Source: Clostridiales bacterium
GTDB taxonomy: Bacteria > Bacillota > Clostridia > Christensenellales > Aristaeellaceae
Assembly: GCA_015056205.1 (NCBI GenBank)
Contig: SVGS01000002.1
Coordinates: forward strand, 124,001-188,000
Direction of reading: 5' to 3'
Length of the DNA stretch: 64,000 bases
Shown here: in pieces, positions 25,092-33,984 of the stretch
Layout: each line of letters starts with the position of its first letter
Position numbering within the stretch: the first letter of the stretch is position 1
Notes under the pieces: model-generated
The model's database searches: none
What the model saw: the letters and a program-made list of their open reading frames with translations, nothing else
Told to the model about the DNA's origin: nothing
Translations under genes and position numbers: made by a program

Positions 25092-26603
25092 TTATAAGGA
25101 ACCGTCCCAGGTGGAAACCTGCTCTTTTTTCATCTCTTCCTCATCGAACCAGCGCACGGTGACGGTCTTGCTTTCCGTATAGAACCGGAACGCGTCCTTT
25201 CCGTGGCAGTGCAGATCGCCGAAGAAGGATTTTTTGTGGCCGCTGAAGGGGAAGACGCCGATCGGTACGGGAATGCCGACATTCACGCCCACCATGCCGC
25301 CGTCGGTCCGCCGGGCGAACTCCCGGGCATAGTATCCGCTCTGGGTAAAGATCACCGATCCGTTCGCGAAGGGATTGCGGTTCATCAGCTGCAGCCCTTC
25401 CTCAAAGTTCCGGACCCGCTTGATGCAGAGCACCGGGCCGAACACTTCCCGGGTTCCGATGGTCATGTCCTCCGTCACATGGTCGAAGATGGTATGGCCG
25501 ATATAGTATCCGTCCTCATAGCCTTCGACCTTCACGTTCCGGCCGTCCAGGATCAGCTCGGCCCCTTCCTGAATGCCCTTTTCGATCCAGTCCAGGATGA
25601 ACCGCTGATGTCCCTTGCTGCCGACAGGGCCCAGATTGCTGGTTTTGTCATAAGCCGGGCCGATCTTCTGCTGTTTGCACAGGCGGACGATTTCCGCCAC
25701 CAGCTTGTCGGCGATTTCCTCCTCCGCGACCACCACCGGCAGCGCCATGCAGCGCTCCCCGGCGCAGCCGAAGGAAGAATTCATGATGCCCGCCGCCGTC
25801 CGGGTAATCGGGGCGTCCCGCAGCACCAGGGCGTGGTTCTTGGCTTCGCACAGGCACTGCACCCGCTTGCCGTGGGCCGCGGCCGTCGCGTATACATGCT
25901 GGCCCACGGAGGTGGAGCCGACAAAGGTGATTCCCCGTACGTCCTCATGGGTCAGGAAGATTTCCGCCTCGTTCCGGGAGCAGGGAACCACGTTGAAGAT
26001 GCCGTCCGGCACTCCCGCTTCCCGGTACAGTTCGGCGAACCGCAGGGAGGTCATCGGGGTGGTGGAAGCCGGCTTCAGCACGAACGCGTTGCCGCAGACA
26101 ATGCACAGCGGCGCCATCCAGCCCACGGGAATCATCGCCGGAAAATTCCAGGGCGCGATTCCGGCAAAAACGCCGATCGGCTCCCGATACAGCGTGGTGT
26201 CATAGCCGCCGGAGGTGTTCATCAGGCTCTCGCCCATCAGCAGGCTGGGCGCGGAGCAGGCCAGCTCCGTCATTTCCAGCGCCTTGCCCACATCACCGGC
26301 AGCCTCGCTCCAGCACTTTCCGTTTTCGGTCGCGCACAGAAGCGTCAGCTCCTCCATATGCTCCTCGATCAGGTTCCGCAGCTTCATCATGACCGCCGCC
26401 CGTTTGCGGACCGGCGTATCCCGCCAGGTCGGATATGCGGCCTTCGCGGCCGCGATCGCCTGCTCCACCTCCGCCTGGGTGCAGCAGGGCACCTTCGCGA
26501 TTTCCCGTCCGGTGGAGGGATCATAAATCATGTTGAATTTTTCGCTCTCGCTGTCAATAAACCGGCCGTTGATAAAGGGTTTCATCACTCGGATTTCTTC
26601 CAT
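25092..26603 (-). CDS. iolA: Malonate/methylmalonate semialdehyde dehydrogenase (acylating)
   Basis: This CoA-acylating aldehyde dehydrogenase turns malonate semialdehyde from the IolJ reaction into acetyl-CoA. The protein has about 503 residues from ATG 26603, chosen because AAGGAG lies nine bases upstream; longer versions from 26639 or 26660 lack such a site. It opens MEEIRVMKPFINGRFIDSES. The catalytic cysteine is in SSFGCAGERCMA, and the NAD-binding strand GITFVGSTSVGQHVY and the end IGVFPFSGHKKSFFGDLHCHG are typical of IolA/MmsA. It lies 53 bases after iolC and 29 before iolG. Confidence 0.95.
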   Translation of the reverse strand: MEEIRVMKPFINGRFIDSESEKFNMIYDPSTGREIAKVPCCTQAEVEQAIAAAKAAYPTWRDTPVRKRAAVMMKLRNLIEEHMEELTLLCATENGKCWSEAAGDVGKALEMTELACSAPSLLMGESLMNTSGGYDTTLYREPIGVFAGIAPWNFPAMIPVGWMAPLCIVCGNAFVLKPASTTPMTSLRFAELYREAGVPDGIFNVVPCSRNEAEIFLTHEDVRGITFVGSTSVGQHVYATAAAHGKRVQCLCEAKNHALVLRDAPITRTAAGIMNSSFGCAGERCMALPVVVAEEEIADKLVAEIVRLCKQQKIGPAYDKTSNLGPVGSKGHQRFILDWIEKGIQEGAELILDGRNVKVEGYEDGYYIGHTIFDHVTEDMTIGTREVFGPVLCIKRVRNFEEGLQLMNRNPFANGSVIFTQSGYYAREFARRTDGGMVGVNVGIPVPIGVFPFSGHKKSFFGDLHCHGKDAFRFYTESKTVTVRWFDEEEMKKEQVSTWDGSL

Positions 26604-26656
26604 GTTCGGACTCTCCTTCTTTTCCGCGTCTTTATTCATCGTCTGTCCGGAACCGG

Positions 26657-27688
26657 TCACAGGCTGAGATCCAGCGGGCTGATCACCGATCCGTACTGCG
26701 CCTTTTCCCGTTCGATAAACGCATCCAGCTCCTTCTCCGTGGGCATATCCTTGCTGCAGGCGTGGCTGGCCACCAGCATGGCCGCGGACGCGCTTCCGCG
26801 TTCGAGGGCCTCCGGCAGCGGCCGGCCGGCCATCAGCGCGTGAAGGAAGGAGGACGCGTATCCGTCCCCGCCGCCAAAGCCCTTCAGGGCGCTGACCGGG
26901 AAGGGTTTGACCTCCCAGCAGCCGTCCTCCAGGCTGTAGGCTCTGGATCCGGCTTTCCCGTGCTTGATCACGCAGATCTGCGCCCGGCAGTTCAGCCAGT
27001 AAGAAGCGGAAGCCTCGTCCGTTCCCTCCAGCCCGAGCAGCCGCTCCATCAGATCAAACTCCTCCCGGCTGCCCATGATGATATCCGCCTTTTCCGCCAC
27101 CAGGGAGGTATAGAGGGCGATTTCATCCCGGTTTTTCCAGGTATAGGCCCGGTAATCCGCGTCAAACACCACCGGCACCCCGTTCCGCAGCGCGAAGGTC
27201 AGCGCCTTCAGGGAGGCCTCCCGGGTCGGGGAGGTGCACAGCGCGGTGCCGGAAATCAGCAGGCACGCGGAACCCGCGATATAGGGTTCATCCACGTCAT
27301 CCACATTCAGCTGCAGATCCGCCACGCCTTCCCGGTACATCAGGATGGAGGACTGGGTGGGCGACAGCATTTCGGTAAAGGTCAGCCCCAGCTTCTCCCC
27401 GTTTTCGCAGCGGAAAATATGGGAAACGTCGATTCCCTCGTTTCTGAAATAATCCGTCACAAAGGTGCCGAACTGATCGTCGGATACTCTTCCCAGGAAG
27501 CCCACCCGGTTTCCGAGCCGGGCCATTCCGACGGCGATATTGGCAGGCGATCCGCCCAGATACTTATTGAAATTCGCGCTCTCATTCAGCGGCCGGTTGT
27601 AATCCGTCGGATTGAAATCAATAGCCACCCGCCCCACCGGAATGATATGCAGGGGTTTGCTCAGATCAAATGCAATCATGCGCCTCAC
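26657..27688 (-). CDS. iolC: 5-Dehydro-2-deoxygluconokinase
   Basis: This PfkB-family sugar kinase phosphorylates 2-deoxy-5-keto-gluconate. The 343-residue protein has the N-terminal sugar site VGRVAIDFNPTDYNRP, the first ribokinase signature GGSPANIAVGMARLG and the second signature GFGGGDGYASSFLHALMAG, whose Asp is the catalytic base. The GTG at 27688 overlaps the stop of iolJ by four bases (GTGA); ATG 27679 three codons later is an alternative start. The fixed gene order iolJ-iolC-iolA supports the assignment. Confidence 0.95.
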   Translation of the reverse strand: MRRMIAFDLSKPLHIIPVGRVAIDFNPTDYNRPLNESANFNKYLGGSPANIAVGMARLGNRVGFLGRVSDDQFGTFVTDYFRNEGIDVSHIFRCENGEKLGLTFTEMLSPTQSSILMYREGVADLQLNVDDVDEPYIAGSACLLISGTALCTSPTREASLKALTFALRNGVPVVFDADYRAYTWKNRDEIALYTSLVAEKADIIMGSREEFDLMERLLGLEGTDEASASYWLNCRAQICVIKHGKAGSRAYSLEDGCWEVKPFPVSALKGFGGGDGYASSFLHALMAGRPLPEALERGSASAAMLVASHACSKDMPTEKELDAFIEREKAQYGSVISPLDLSL

Positions 27689-28503
27689 GCCTTTCCTTCG
27701 CTGCCGAACAGCTTGATATATCGTGCCACCGTTTTCCGCACCGCCTCCACCGAGGCGGCGATATTCTGAAAGATATCCGTTCCCCGGCAGGCTCCCGCCT
27801 GCGCCATGAAGATATCCGTCGCGATATTGATTTTCCGCATTCCCAGCCGGATCACCCGCCGGAACTGCTCGTCCGTCAGTCCCGTTCCGCCGTGCATGAC
27901 CAGCGCCGCCCGGACCCGGCCGCGGATTTCCTCCAGCACGTCGTAACGGAGCCGCGGTTCCGCGGTATACAGGCCGTGGGCATTGCCGATCCCCACCGCC
28001 AGCGCGTCGATTCCGGTTTCATCCATCCGAAGGCAGTCTTCAAAAGAGGCGATCTGCTCCTTCAGCTCCGATCCGTCCTCTCCCCGGCCGACCCGGCCCA
28101 CCTCCGCTTCCACCGCCGCGCCGGTCCGCGAGGCCAGCCGGACCGTTTCCCGCGCCAGGGCCACGTTCCGGTCGATCGGCAGATCCGAACCGTCGCACAT
28201 CACCGAGGTAAAACCGAGCTCCAGTGCTTCCCGCAGGCATTCCATCGTCTTTCCGTGATCCAGATGGACCGCCACCGGAACGGAGGCCTGCCGCGCTGCC
28301 GCCAGCATCATCGGCCCGATCAGCGGGAGCGGCGAATAGGGCAGCCGGATTTCGGCCACCTGCAGGATCACCGGAGCCCGGCAGTCCTCCGCGGCCCGGA
28401 TCACTCCCCGGATGCATTCCATATTGGCCGCGCTGAAGGACCCGACCGCGTAATTTCCGGCTTCCGCCTGCCGCAGCAAATCCCTCATATTCACCAGCGC
28501 CAT
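27685..28503 (-). CDS. iolJ: 6-Phospho-5-dehydro-2-deoxy-D-gluconate aldolase (class II)
   Basis: This zinc aldolase splits the IolC product into dihydroxyacetone phosphate and malonate semialdehyde. The class II fructose-bisphosphate aldolase fold of about 272 residues shows VAVHLDHGKTMECL with the zinc histidine, AVGIGNAHGLY and LVMHGGTGLTDEQF. A true FBP aldolase cannot be excluded from sequence alone, but its place at the head of iolCAGBDE makes IolJ the natural call. ATG 28503 is preferred; GTG 28512 is possible. Four tandem repeats and a hairpin separate it from the binding-protein gene upstream. Confidence 0.9.
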   Translation of the reverse strand: MALVNMRDLLRQAEAGNYAVGSFSAANMECIRGVIRAAEDCRAPVILQVAEIRLPYSPLPLIGPMMLAAARQASVPVAVHLDHGKTMECLREALELGFTSVMCDGSDLPIDRNVALARETVRLASRTGAAVEAEVGRVGRGEDGSELKEQIASFEDCLRMDETGIDALAVGIGNAHGLYTAEPRLRYDVLEEIRGRVRAALVMHGGTGLTDEQFRRVIRLGMRKINIATDIFMAQAGACRGTDIFQNIAASVEAVRKTVARYIKLFGSEGKA

Positions 28504-28532
28504 GCCGCACACCGCCTTTCCTTTCCGGCATC

Positions 28533-28599
28533 AAAACATTCCGATGGACAAAACATTCTGACGGACAGAACATTCCAACAGAAAAACATTCCAATGGAC
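28533..28599 (-). repeat. Four tandem imperfect 15-18-base repeats between the binding-protein gene and iolJ
   Basis: Forward-strand units are AAAACATTCCGATGGAC (28533-28549), AAAACATTCTGACGGAC (28550-28566), a shorter AGAACATTCCAACAG (28567-28581) and AAAAACATTCCAATGGAC (28582-28599). They are contiguous with no spacers. They lie in a transcribed gap just after a hairpin and are A/T-rich compared with the surroundings. Confidence 0.8.
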
Positions 28600-28604
28600 A
28601 AAAC

Positions 28605-28630
28605 GGCCGTCCGGCCAGAACCGGACGGCC
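28605..28630 (-). terminator. Intra-operon hairpin (attenuator-like) after the binding-protein gene
   Basis: Arms GGCCGTCCGG and CCGGACGGCC surround a six-base loop and are followed on the minus strand by GTTTTGTCC. The short T run suggests partial termination. Such hairpins commonly make the binding protein more abundant than downstream enzymes. Confidence 0.65.
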
Positions 28631-28659
28631 AGATCGTTTCATTGCACGATCAGTCTGAA

Positions 28660-30189
28660 TCAGTTGCCGTTCACGCTGATATAGTACGCGTCACGGGCTT
28701 CGATGATCTCGTTCAGACCGGCGTTCACCAGGTTCGCGCGCAGCTCCGCCTCGAGGGAATCGAACTGATCCGTCGGGCAGGAGATCAGGCGGTATACATA
28801 GGTGATCATGTCGTTCTTCACGATGTCGCCCTTCTGAGCTTCCACTTCGGGAGCCATGGGCATGGTGGGATAGCGGAAGAAGCCGATCTGAATGGTGTCG
28901 TACAGCTTCGCGAACCACTCATGGGTTTCGAAGATGTTGCTGCCCTGATAGCCGGCGATCACGCCTTCCCGCTCTTCCGTCCAGGTGAAGTGCTTGTTCA
29001 GGATGTTGAAGTCGTCCAGCGTGGTCTTGTAGCCCATCGCGGACAGCTCGTCGCCGGTGAAGGGGATCGCGATGCCGTTTTCATCGTTCTTGTGTTCCGG
29101 CGCGTAGGCGATGTTCTCCGCCACCTTGGGATCGCACAGCCAGTTCAGATACACCGCCACGGCGTCCGCCTTGTCCGCGCTGGTCCAGGGGCACATGACA
29201 TACATGCCGTAGGCATACTCGAAGGGATTCCGGATGGAGCCGTCTTCCATGGTGAAGCAGGAGATCGGAACGAAGGTCGTCCGGACCTGGACGCCGTTCT
29301 CGCAGTTCAGCGCTTCCATGTAGTCGAAGATCCGGGTGTTGTCATCCAGCACGAAGCCGACGTTGCCGGAGGCCACAGCCGCCTTGAACAGGTCCTCGGT
29401 GGTGTCGGTGGCAAAGTCCTTGCCGATGATGCCGTCGTTGTACAGCTTGTTCAGCTGGCGGATGCCTTCCAGGGCGCCGTCATGCATCACGATGTAGGCT
29501 TCGGAATAGTCGTACTGATCCTTGACGTCGGTGAAGTTGACATAGGAGCCCACGAAGTTCAGATAGGTCTTCTCGGTGTCCGTCCGGCCGTTCATCGCCC
29601 ACGGGATGCAGTCCGGCTTGGCTTCCTTGAACTTGTACAGGGTGTCGATCAGTTCCTGCTTGGTGGTGGGCATCGGCAGATTCAGCTCTTCCAGCCAGTC
29701 CGCGCGGATGTAGGCGGTGTGGCGGGGGTTGGCGGCGCCGCGCTTGGACAGCAGGGCGTACTGTTTGCCGTCGATGTTGCCCATGTTCATCACGTCGCCG
29801 ACATAGGTCTCGATGTTGTTGCCCGCGCCCAGCTTCGCGATGGAGGGAGCCAGGTCCACCAGGCCGCCCTGGGTCGCAAAGTTCAGGAAGGTGCTCTGGC
29901 CGTAGGTGAAGATGATGTCCGGGGCGGAACCGCCGGCCATCCAGGTCACCAGCTTGTCATCGGAGCCGGAGCGGGGGGTGGAGACGAACTCGACCTGAAT
30001 GCCCAGGGGTGCAATCTGTTCGTTGATCCAGGTGGTCATTTTGCTGTTCTCAACGGTGCCGCCGGTCGGGGCGTCGCCGCGGTCCCACAGCATCACCTTC
30101 AGGGTGACGGTGTCATCCGCCAGGGCGGTGAAGCTGAACATCGTCAGCAGCAGCGCCATGGTCAACAGCATAGCAAGGAATTTTTTCAT
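28660..30189 (-). CDS. Extracellular sugar-binding protein of an LplABC-type importer
   Basis: This 509-residue exported protein has the signal peptide MKKFLAMLLTMALLLTMFSFTALA-DD; no lipobox cysteine is seen, which is odd for a Gram-positive binding protein. It matches the family-1 solute-binding fold of the large LplA/YtcQ type (WMAGGSAPDIIFTYGQ; AAVASGNVGFVLDDNTR). These large proteins usually bind oligosaccharides. It precedes the inositol enzymes in the same transcript and follows its two permease genes, so the ligand may be inositol or, more likely given the size, a glycosylated inositol or a related oligosaccharide. No ATPase is encoded nearby; such systems often share one, MsmX-type. 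ATG 30189 is preceded by AAAGGAGG. Confidence 0.9.
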   Translation of the reverse strand: MKKFLAMLLTMALLLTMFSFTALADDTVTLKVMLWDRGDAPTGGTVENSKMTTWINEQIAPLGIQVEFVSTPRSGSDDKLVTWMAGGSAPDIIFTYGQSTFLNFATQGGLVDLAPSIAKLGAGNNIETYVGDVMNMGNIDGKQYALLSKRGAANPRHTAYIRADWLEELNLPMPTTKQELIDTLYKFKEAKPDCIPWAMNGRTDTEKTYLNFVGSYVNFTDVKDQYDYSEAYIVMHDGALEGIRQLNKLYNDGIIGKDFATDTTEDLFKAAVASGNVGFVLDDNTRIFDYMEALNCENGVQVRTTFVPISCFTMEDGSIRNPFEYAYGMYVMCPWTSADKADAVAVYLNWLCDPKVAENIAYAPEHKNDENGIAIPFTGDELSAMGYKTTLDDFNILNKHFTWTEEREGVIAGYQGSNIFETHEWFAKLYDTIQIGFFRYPTMPMAPEVEAQKGDIVKNDMITYVYRLISCPTDQFDSLEAELRANLVNAGLNEIIEARDAYYISVNGN

Positions 30190-30249
30190 GGGGTTTACCT
30201 CCTTTAAAAATATGATTTAGCCCGTTCCGGGCGTCAATCCGTTTCCGGT

Positions 30250-31173
30250 TTATCCCTTCACGGCGCCCAGCATAATGCCCTGGGTGAAGAACCGCTGGAC
30301 GAAGGGATAAACGATCAGCATGGGCAGCATGGACAGGGTGATGCTGGCTGCCTTGACGTTTTCGGGGGTCATCTGGGTATTGGAGCCCTCTTCCGCGGAG
30401 ATGGCGATGGATTCGATCATCTGCTTCAGCGTCATCTGCACCGTGTAGAGATTCGAGGAGTTAATGTAGTAAATCTGATCCTCAATTCCGTTCCACCGGC
30501 TCACCGCGTAGAACAGCGCCAGGGTCGCGATGGTCGGTACCGTCAGCGGCACCGCGATCTGCCACATGATCCGGAACTCCGAGCAGCCCTCGATCCGGGC
30601 CGCCTCATAGAGGGATTCATCGATCGACCGAAAGGCCGTGCGCATGATGATCATGTTGTATACGCTCATCGCGCCCGGAACCAGCAGCGCCCAGATGGTG
30701 TTGATCAGGCCGAAATCCCGTACGTTCAGGAAGGTGGGAATCGTGCCCGGATTCAGATACATCGTCAGCACGCAGAAGGTCATGATCGCGCTGCCCAGCT
30801 TCAGATTCCGGCGGGCCAGCGGGAAGGCCATCAGGATCGTCATGACCATGTTGATCGCCGCGGCTTCCAGCATCAGCAGCACGGAATAGCCCATGGTGCC
30901 CAGGAAATTGCCGGTCTTCAGCGCCTTGGTATAGGCGTCCGTGTTGAAGCCGACCGGGAGAACAAACACCTCGCCCCGGACGATCGCGTCGCGGGAGGAG
31001 AAGGAAACCGAAATAACCCGCAGAATCGGAATGATGGCGATCACGGAGATCAGGATGAAGAAGACGGACCACAGCACCTGGTACCGCTTGCCGGCGGCGT
31101 TCAGGATTTCACCCGTGGATTCCTTCATCCTCTTCGGAGCCCGGCCGGAGGCGGCTTGCTTAACCTGACTCAT
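30250..31173 (-). CDS. Carbohydrate ABC importer permease, LplC/YtcP type
   Basis: This 307-residue inner-membrane permease has about six helices. The ATPase-coupling EAA loop is seen as YEAARIEGCSEFRIMWQIAVPLTVP. The C-terminus ends FVQRFFTQGIMLGAVKG, the usual LplC end. Its ATG overlaps the stop of the partner permease by one base (TGATG). Neighbouring genes indicate that it imports the ligand of the binding protein just downstream. Confidence 0.93.
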   Translation of the reverse strand: MSQVKQAASGRAPKRMKESTGEILNAAGKRYQVLWSVFFILISVIAIIPILRVISVSFSSRDAIVRGEVFVLPVGFNTDAYTKALKTGNFLGTMGYSVLLMLEAAAINMVMTILMAFPLARRNLKLGSAIMTFCVLTMYLNPGTIPTFLNVRDFGLINTIWALLVPGAMSVYNMIIMRTAFRSIDESLYEAARIEGCSEFRIMWQIAVPLTVPTIATLALFYAVSRWNGIEDQIYYINSSNLYTVQMTLKQMIESIAISAEEGSNTQMTPENVKAASITLSMLPMLIVYPFVQRFFTQGIMLGAVKG

Positions 31174-32123
31174 CAGATAATCCCCTCCTGTCCCATTTTC
31201 TTCGAGGCCTTGTTGGCAATCAGAATCAGAATGATACCGACCACCGACTGGAACAGGCCGACGGCTGCCGCGTAATCAAAGCGGCCGCCCTTCAGGCCCT
31301 TGTCATACACGAAGGTGGAGATGACCTGCGCCGCGTCCGTTACCAGCGCGTTCCGCATCATGAACGGACGGTCGAAGGAGATGGAGACCACCTTGCCCAC
31401 CTGCATGATCAGCAGGGTGGAGATGGTCGGCATGATCTGCGGTATCGTCACATGCCAGATCCGCTGCATCCGGGTCGCCCCGTCGATATAGGCGGCTTCC
31501 GAAAGGGAGGGATCGTTGCTCATCAGCGCCGCCAGATAAATGATCAGGCTGTAACCGGCGCTCTGCCAGATTCCCATGAACCAGTAGACGAACCGCCACC
31601 AGCCGGTCTGGTTCAGGAAGGGAACGGCCTCCCCGCCCAGTGCCCTCACAACGTTGTTGATCAGGCCGCTGGTCGCGAAAATCTGGGACGTGATCCCGGC
31701 GATAATGACCCAGCTCAGGAAGTTCGGCAGGTACAGGGAAAGCTGGGTGGCCTTCCGGATCTTGTTCGAACGGAGCTCGTTCAGGAAAATGGCCAGGAAG
31801 ATCGGGAACGGGAAGCCGAGGATCAGGTCGCCCAGGTTCAGGATCAGGGTATTGGCCAGGGATTTCCAGAACAGGGAATCGTTGAAAGCCTCCTGGAACC
31901 ACTGCAGCCCGACCCAGTCCATCTCCCACATGGAGCGGCCGCCGAAGGGCGTATACTTCTTGAAGGCCATGACAATGCCCAGCATGGGCTTGTACTTAAA
32001 GCAGATGATGTAGATGATGGGAATCAGCATCATGGCATACAGCTGCCACGTCCCGGCAATATAAGGCTTAAACCAGCCTTTCCGGTTCGGCCGCAGCTCC
32101 CTGCCCGAAGCTTTCGTGGTCAT
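31173..32123 (-). CDS. Carbohydrate ABC importer permease, LplB type
   Basis: This is a 316-residue permease with six predicted helices. The EAA loop is SEAAYIDGATRMQRIWHVTIPQ. The N-terminal part (YAMMLIPIIYIICFKYKPMLG) and the C-terminal AVGLFQSVVGIILILIANK are those of LplB. ATG 32123 follows AAAGGAG. It lies 87 bases after the unknown toroid enzyme, with no clear promoter between, so the transcript probably begins at 33925-33953. Confidence 0.93.
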   Translation of the reverse strand: MTTKASGRELRPNRKGWFKPYIAGTWQLYAMMLIPIIYIICFKYKPMLGIVMAFKKYTPFGGRSMWEMDWVGLQWFQEAFNDSLFWKSLANTLILNLGDLILGFPFPIFLAIFLNELRSNKIRKATQLSLYLPNFLSWVIIAGITSQIFATSGLINNVVRALGGEAVPFLNQTGWWRFVYWFMGIWQSAGYSLIIYLAALMSNDPSLSEAAYIDGATRMQRIWHVTIPQIMPTISTLLIMQVGKVVSISFDRPFMMRNALVTDAAQVISTFVYDKGLKGGRFDYAAAVGLFQSVVGIILILIANKASKKMGQEGII

Positions 32124-32210
32124 AAGCTTCCACTCCTTTTCTCTCGTCCCGGTCGTTCCGTCCGTACAATCCGTCGGGGTCTGTCCTTCAGACGGCTCCC
32201 GGCCGCCGGT

Positions 32211-33857
32211 TCAGAACCGGGGAACCGTGCCCAGAACCATGCTGCGTTCAAAGGGGGAAAAATCCGTAAAGAAAACGGTGAAGCGATCCCGGCTCAGGGG
32301 ATAGGCGCCGCCCATCCGGTTCCGCACGTCGTGGCGGCCGAAGGCCGGCCCCAGCGTGATCACCCCGCGATCCCCCGGCTCCGCCTGCAGGTTTCCGCCG
32401 CAGACCGTCATGCATCCGCCGGCTTCCGCCTGCAGAAGGAAGTGCTCATTGCGCAGCCTGCTCCCCGCGGCGAACCCCCATTCCAGCCGGACCGGAACGC
32501 CGCTCAGGCCCTCGGAGCGGAAGCGAATCTCCGCCCCGTCCTCCCGGAAGGCGACCTCCACGGAGGTCAGCAGCCGGTCCCGGATCTGCTTTTTCCGGGT
32601 ATGGGCGTTATCCATCGCCCACCAGTCGCTGGTTCCGGGGCCCTCGCCTTCGTACGGAAGATAGTACCAGCTGTCCGCGCTGCCGGTCAGCCGAAAGCCG
32701 GTCTCCGTCTTCTCCAGCGTTTCAGGAATAAAATTCCGCTCCGCGCAGACGTTCTGATAAACGGAAAGGCAGACGGTGTTCTCCCCGTGCTGGAAATAAA
32801 GGAAATTGGGCCGCCCGGTCATCACGGTGCAGGACCAGTCTCCCCGGCGGTACCGCCCGATTCCGGAAAGGGGGAACAGCCGGTTCACCTGCTCCGCCTG
32901 CCGGAGATCGCAGGCGCGGCGCTGTCCGTAGGCTTCCAGCTCCGGATACAGGGCCAGCCATCCCAGGAAGGCGGGCAACCTTCCGTGAGCCGCCGCCGTT
33001 TCCCAGCACCAGGCGCCCCAGGACGCCAGCGCTTCATCCTCCAGCAGGTATCCCGTCATCAGAAACAGGAAACAGTATCCGTCCGGATACACCTTCTGCC
33101 CGTTGTCCTGCCGGGTGGAATTTTGCGTAAACACCGATCCGTCGGGATCGATATAGCTCAGCATCATCCGCAGGTTGCTCGCGGCCGCCTCCAGATACGT
33201 TCTGTCTCCGGTGGCCAGAAACAGGCGGATCATCTGATCGTCATTCACCAGGTTGTAGATGCCGCCGCTGCGTTCCGCGAACTCCCCTTCCCGGTCAATA
33301 TCCAGGCCCTCTCCCAGATAGGTGTCCGCCCGGCGGGAAAAATCCTCCCTCCCGCAGATGGCGGCCGCGTGCTTCAGGCAGGCGGAAATGGCCCATCGGT
33401 GATTCGGGGTATGAAAGCCGCCGTTCATCACGCCTTCGCAGCATCCTTCAATCAGTTCCCTCATGGGATCCCGAAGCCAGGAGGAAGCTTCGCCCGCATC
33501 CTTCTCCAGCAGATACCAGGCGGTGATCACCTGGTTTATGGCGAAGGCCGTATCCGGGGCCGAATCGAAATTGCAGCTGGTCAGATCCAGGCATCCGCCC
33601 GGCCTCCGGTGAGCCGCCAGCCAGGCAAGGCCCCGTTCCAGAGCCTGCCTCACTTCCGGATGATGATAATACCGGCCGCCCGGAATCAGAAAGGCCTCCG
33701 CCAGATGGGCCAGATGGAACCCGCACCAGCGGGTATCGATCCGGAAATCCTCTTCCGCAAAAGCACCCTGATCCGCCGGCCCCAGGCCTCTGCCCTGCAT
33801 CGACAGCACATGCTCCGTTTTCCGCTCGTGCTGCTCCATCATCTTTTCAAAATACAC
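32211..33857 (-). CDS. Predicted alpha/alpha-toroid glycosidase or lyase of unrecognised family
   Basis: This 548-residue cytoplasmic protein has no signal peptide. The N-terminal 350 residues are helical with repeated hairpins and aromatic-rich turns, for example FRIDTRWCGFHLAHLAEAF, SCNFDSAPDTAFAINQV and GFHTPNHRWAISACL. This suggests a six-hairpin toroid as in many glycoside hydrolases and polysaccharide lyases. The C-terminal 180 residues look like a beta-sandwich. I cannot place it in a named family. Conserved-looking His/Asp/Trp positions in these turns are candidate active-site residues. It is the first gene of the importer-inositol transcript, starting with GTG 33857 after GGGAG, which suggests that it processes the imported substrate before inositol breakdown. 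Confidence 0.65.
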   Translation of the reverse strand: MYFEKMMEQHERKTEHVLSMQGRGLGPADQGAFAEEDFRIDTRWCGFHLAHLAEAFLIPGGRYYHHPEVRQALERGLAWLAAHRRPGGCLDLTSCNFDSAPDTAFAINQVITAWYLLEKDAGEASSWLRDPMRELIEGCCEGVMNGGFHTPNHRWAISACLKHAAAICGREDFSRRADTYLGEGLDIDREGEFAERSGGIYNLVNDDQMIRLFLATGDRTYLEAAASNLRMMLSYIDPDGSVFTQNSTRQDNGQKVYPDGYCFLFLMTGYLLEDEALASWGAWCWETAAAHGRLPAFLGWLALYPELEAYGQRRACDLRQAEQVNRLFPLSGIGRYRRGDWSCTVMTGRPNFLYFQHGENTVCLSVYQNVCAERNFIPETLEKTETGFRLTGSADSWYYLPYEGEGPGTSDWWAMDNAHTRKKQIRDRLLTSVEVAFREDGAEIRFRSEGLSGVPVRLEWGFAAGSRLRNEHFLLQAEAGGCMTVCGGNLQAEPGDRGVITLGPAFGRHDVRNRMGGAYPLSRDRFTVFFTDFSPFERSMVLGTVPRF

Positions 33858-33924
33858 GGGGTTTTCTCCCTTCCAGGACCCGGGGTGGTCAGATCACAAG
33901 GTTCTTTTGATATATTCTGGATTA

Positions 33925-33953
33925 ATTCTACACGTTCTGTTCCAAGTTGTCAA
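33925..33953 (-). promoter_or_regulatory. Promoter of the importer-inositol operon
   Basis: On the minus strand TTGACA (33953-33948) and TAGAAT (33930-33925) are exactly 17 bases apart, about 70 bases before the GTG at 33857. The -35 is part of a GTTGACAAC mini-palindrome that could be an operator half. The local sequence is clearly A/T-rich. Confidence 0.75.
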
Positions 33954-33984
33954 CACATTCTATTACTTTTTGATTTCTTTTTGG

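Noticed and set aside
28533-28599. Possible CRISPR array
   Set aside because: The four units are contiguous without spacers, vary in sequence and length, and no cas genes are present.
27670-30207. Open frame of 845 codons on the plus strand
   Set aside because: It covers the antisense of both iolJ and the binding-protein gene, which is not possible for a real gene given their strong motifs.
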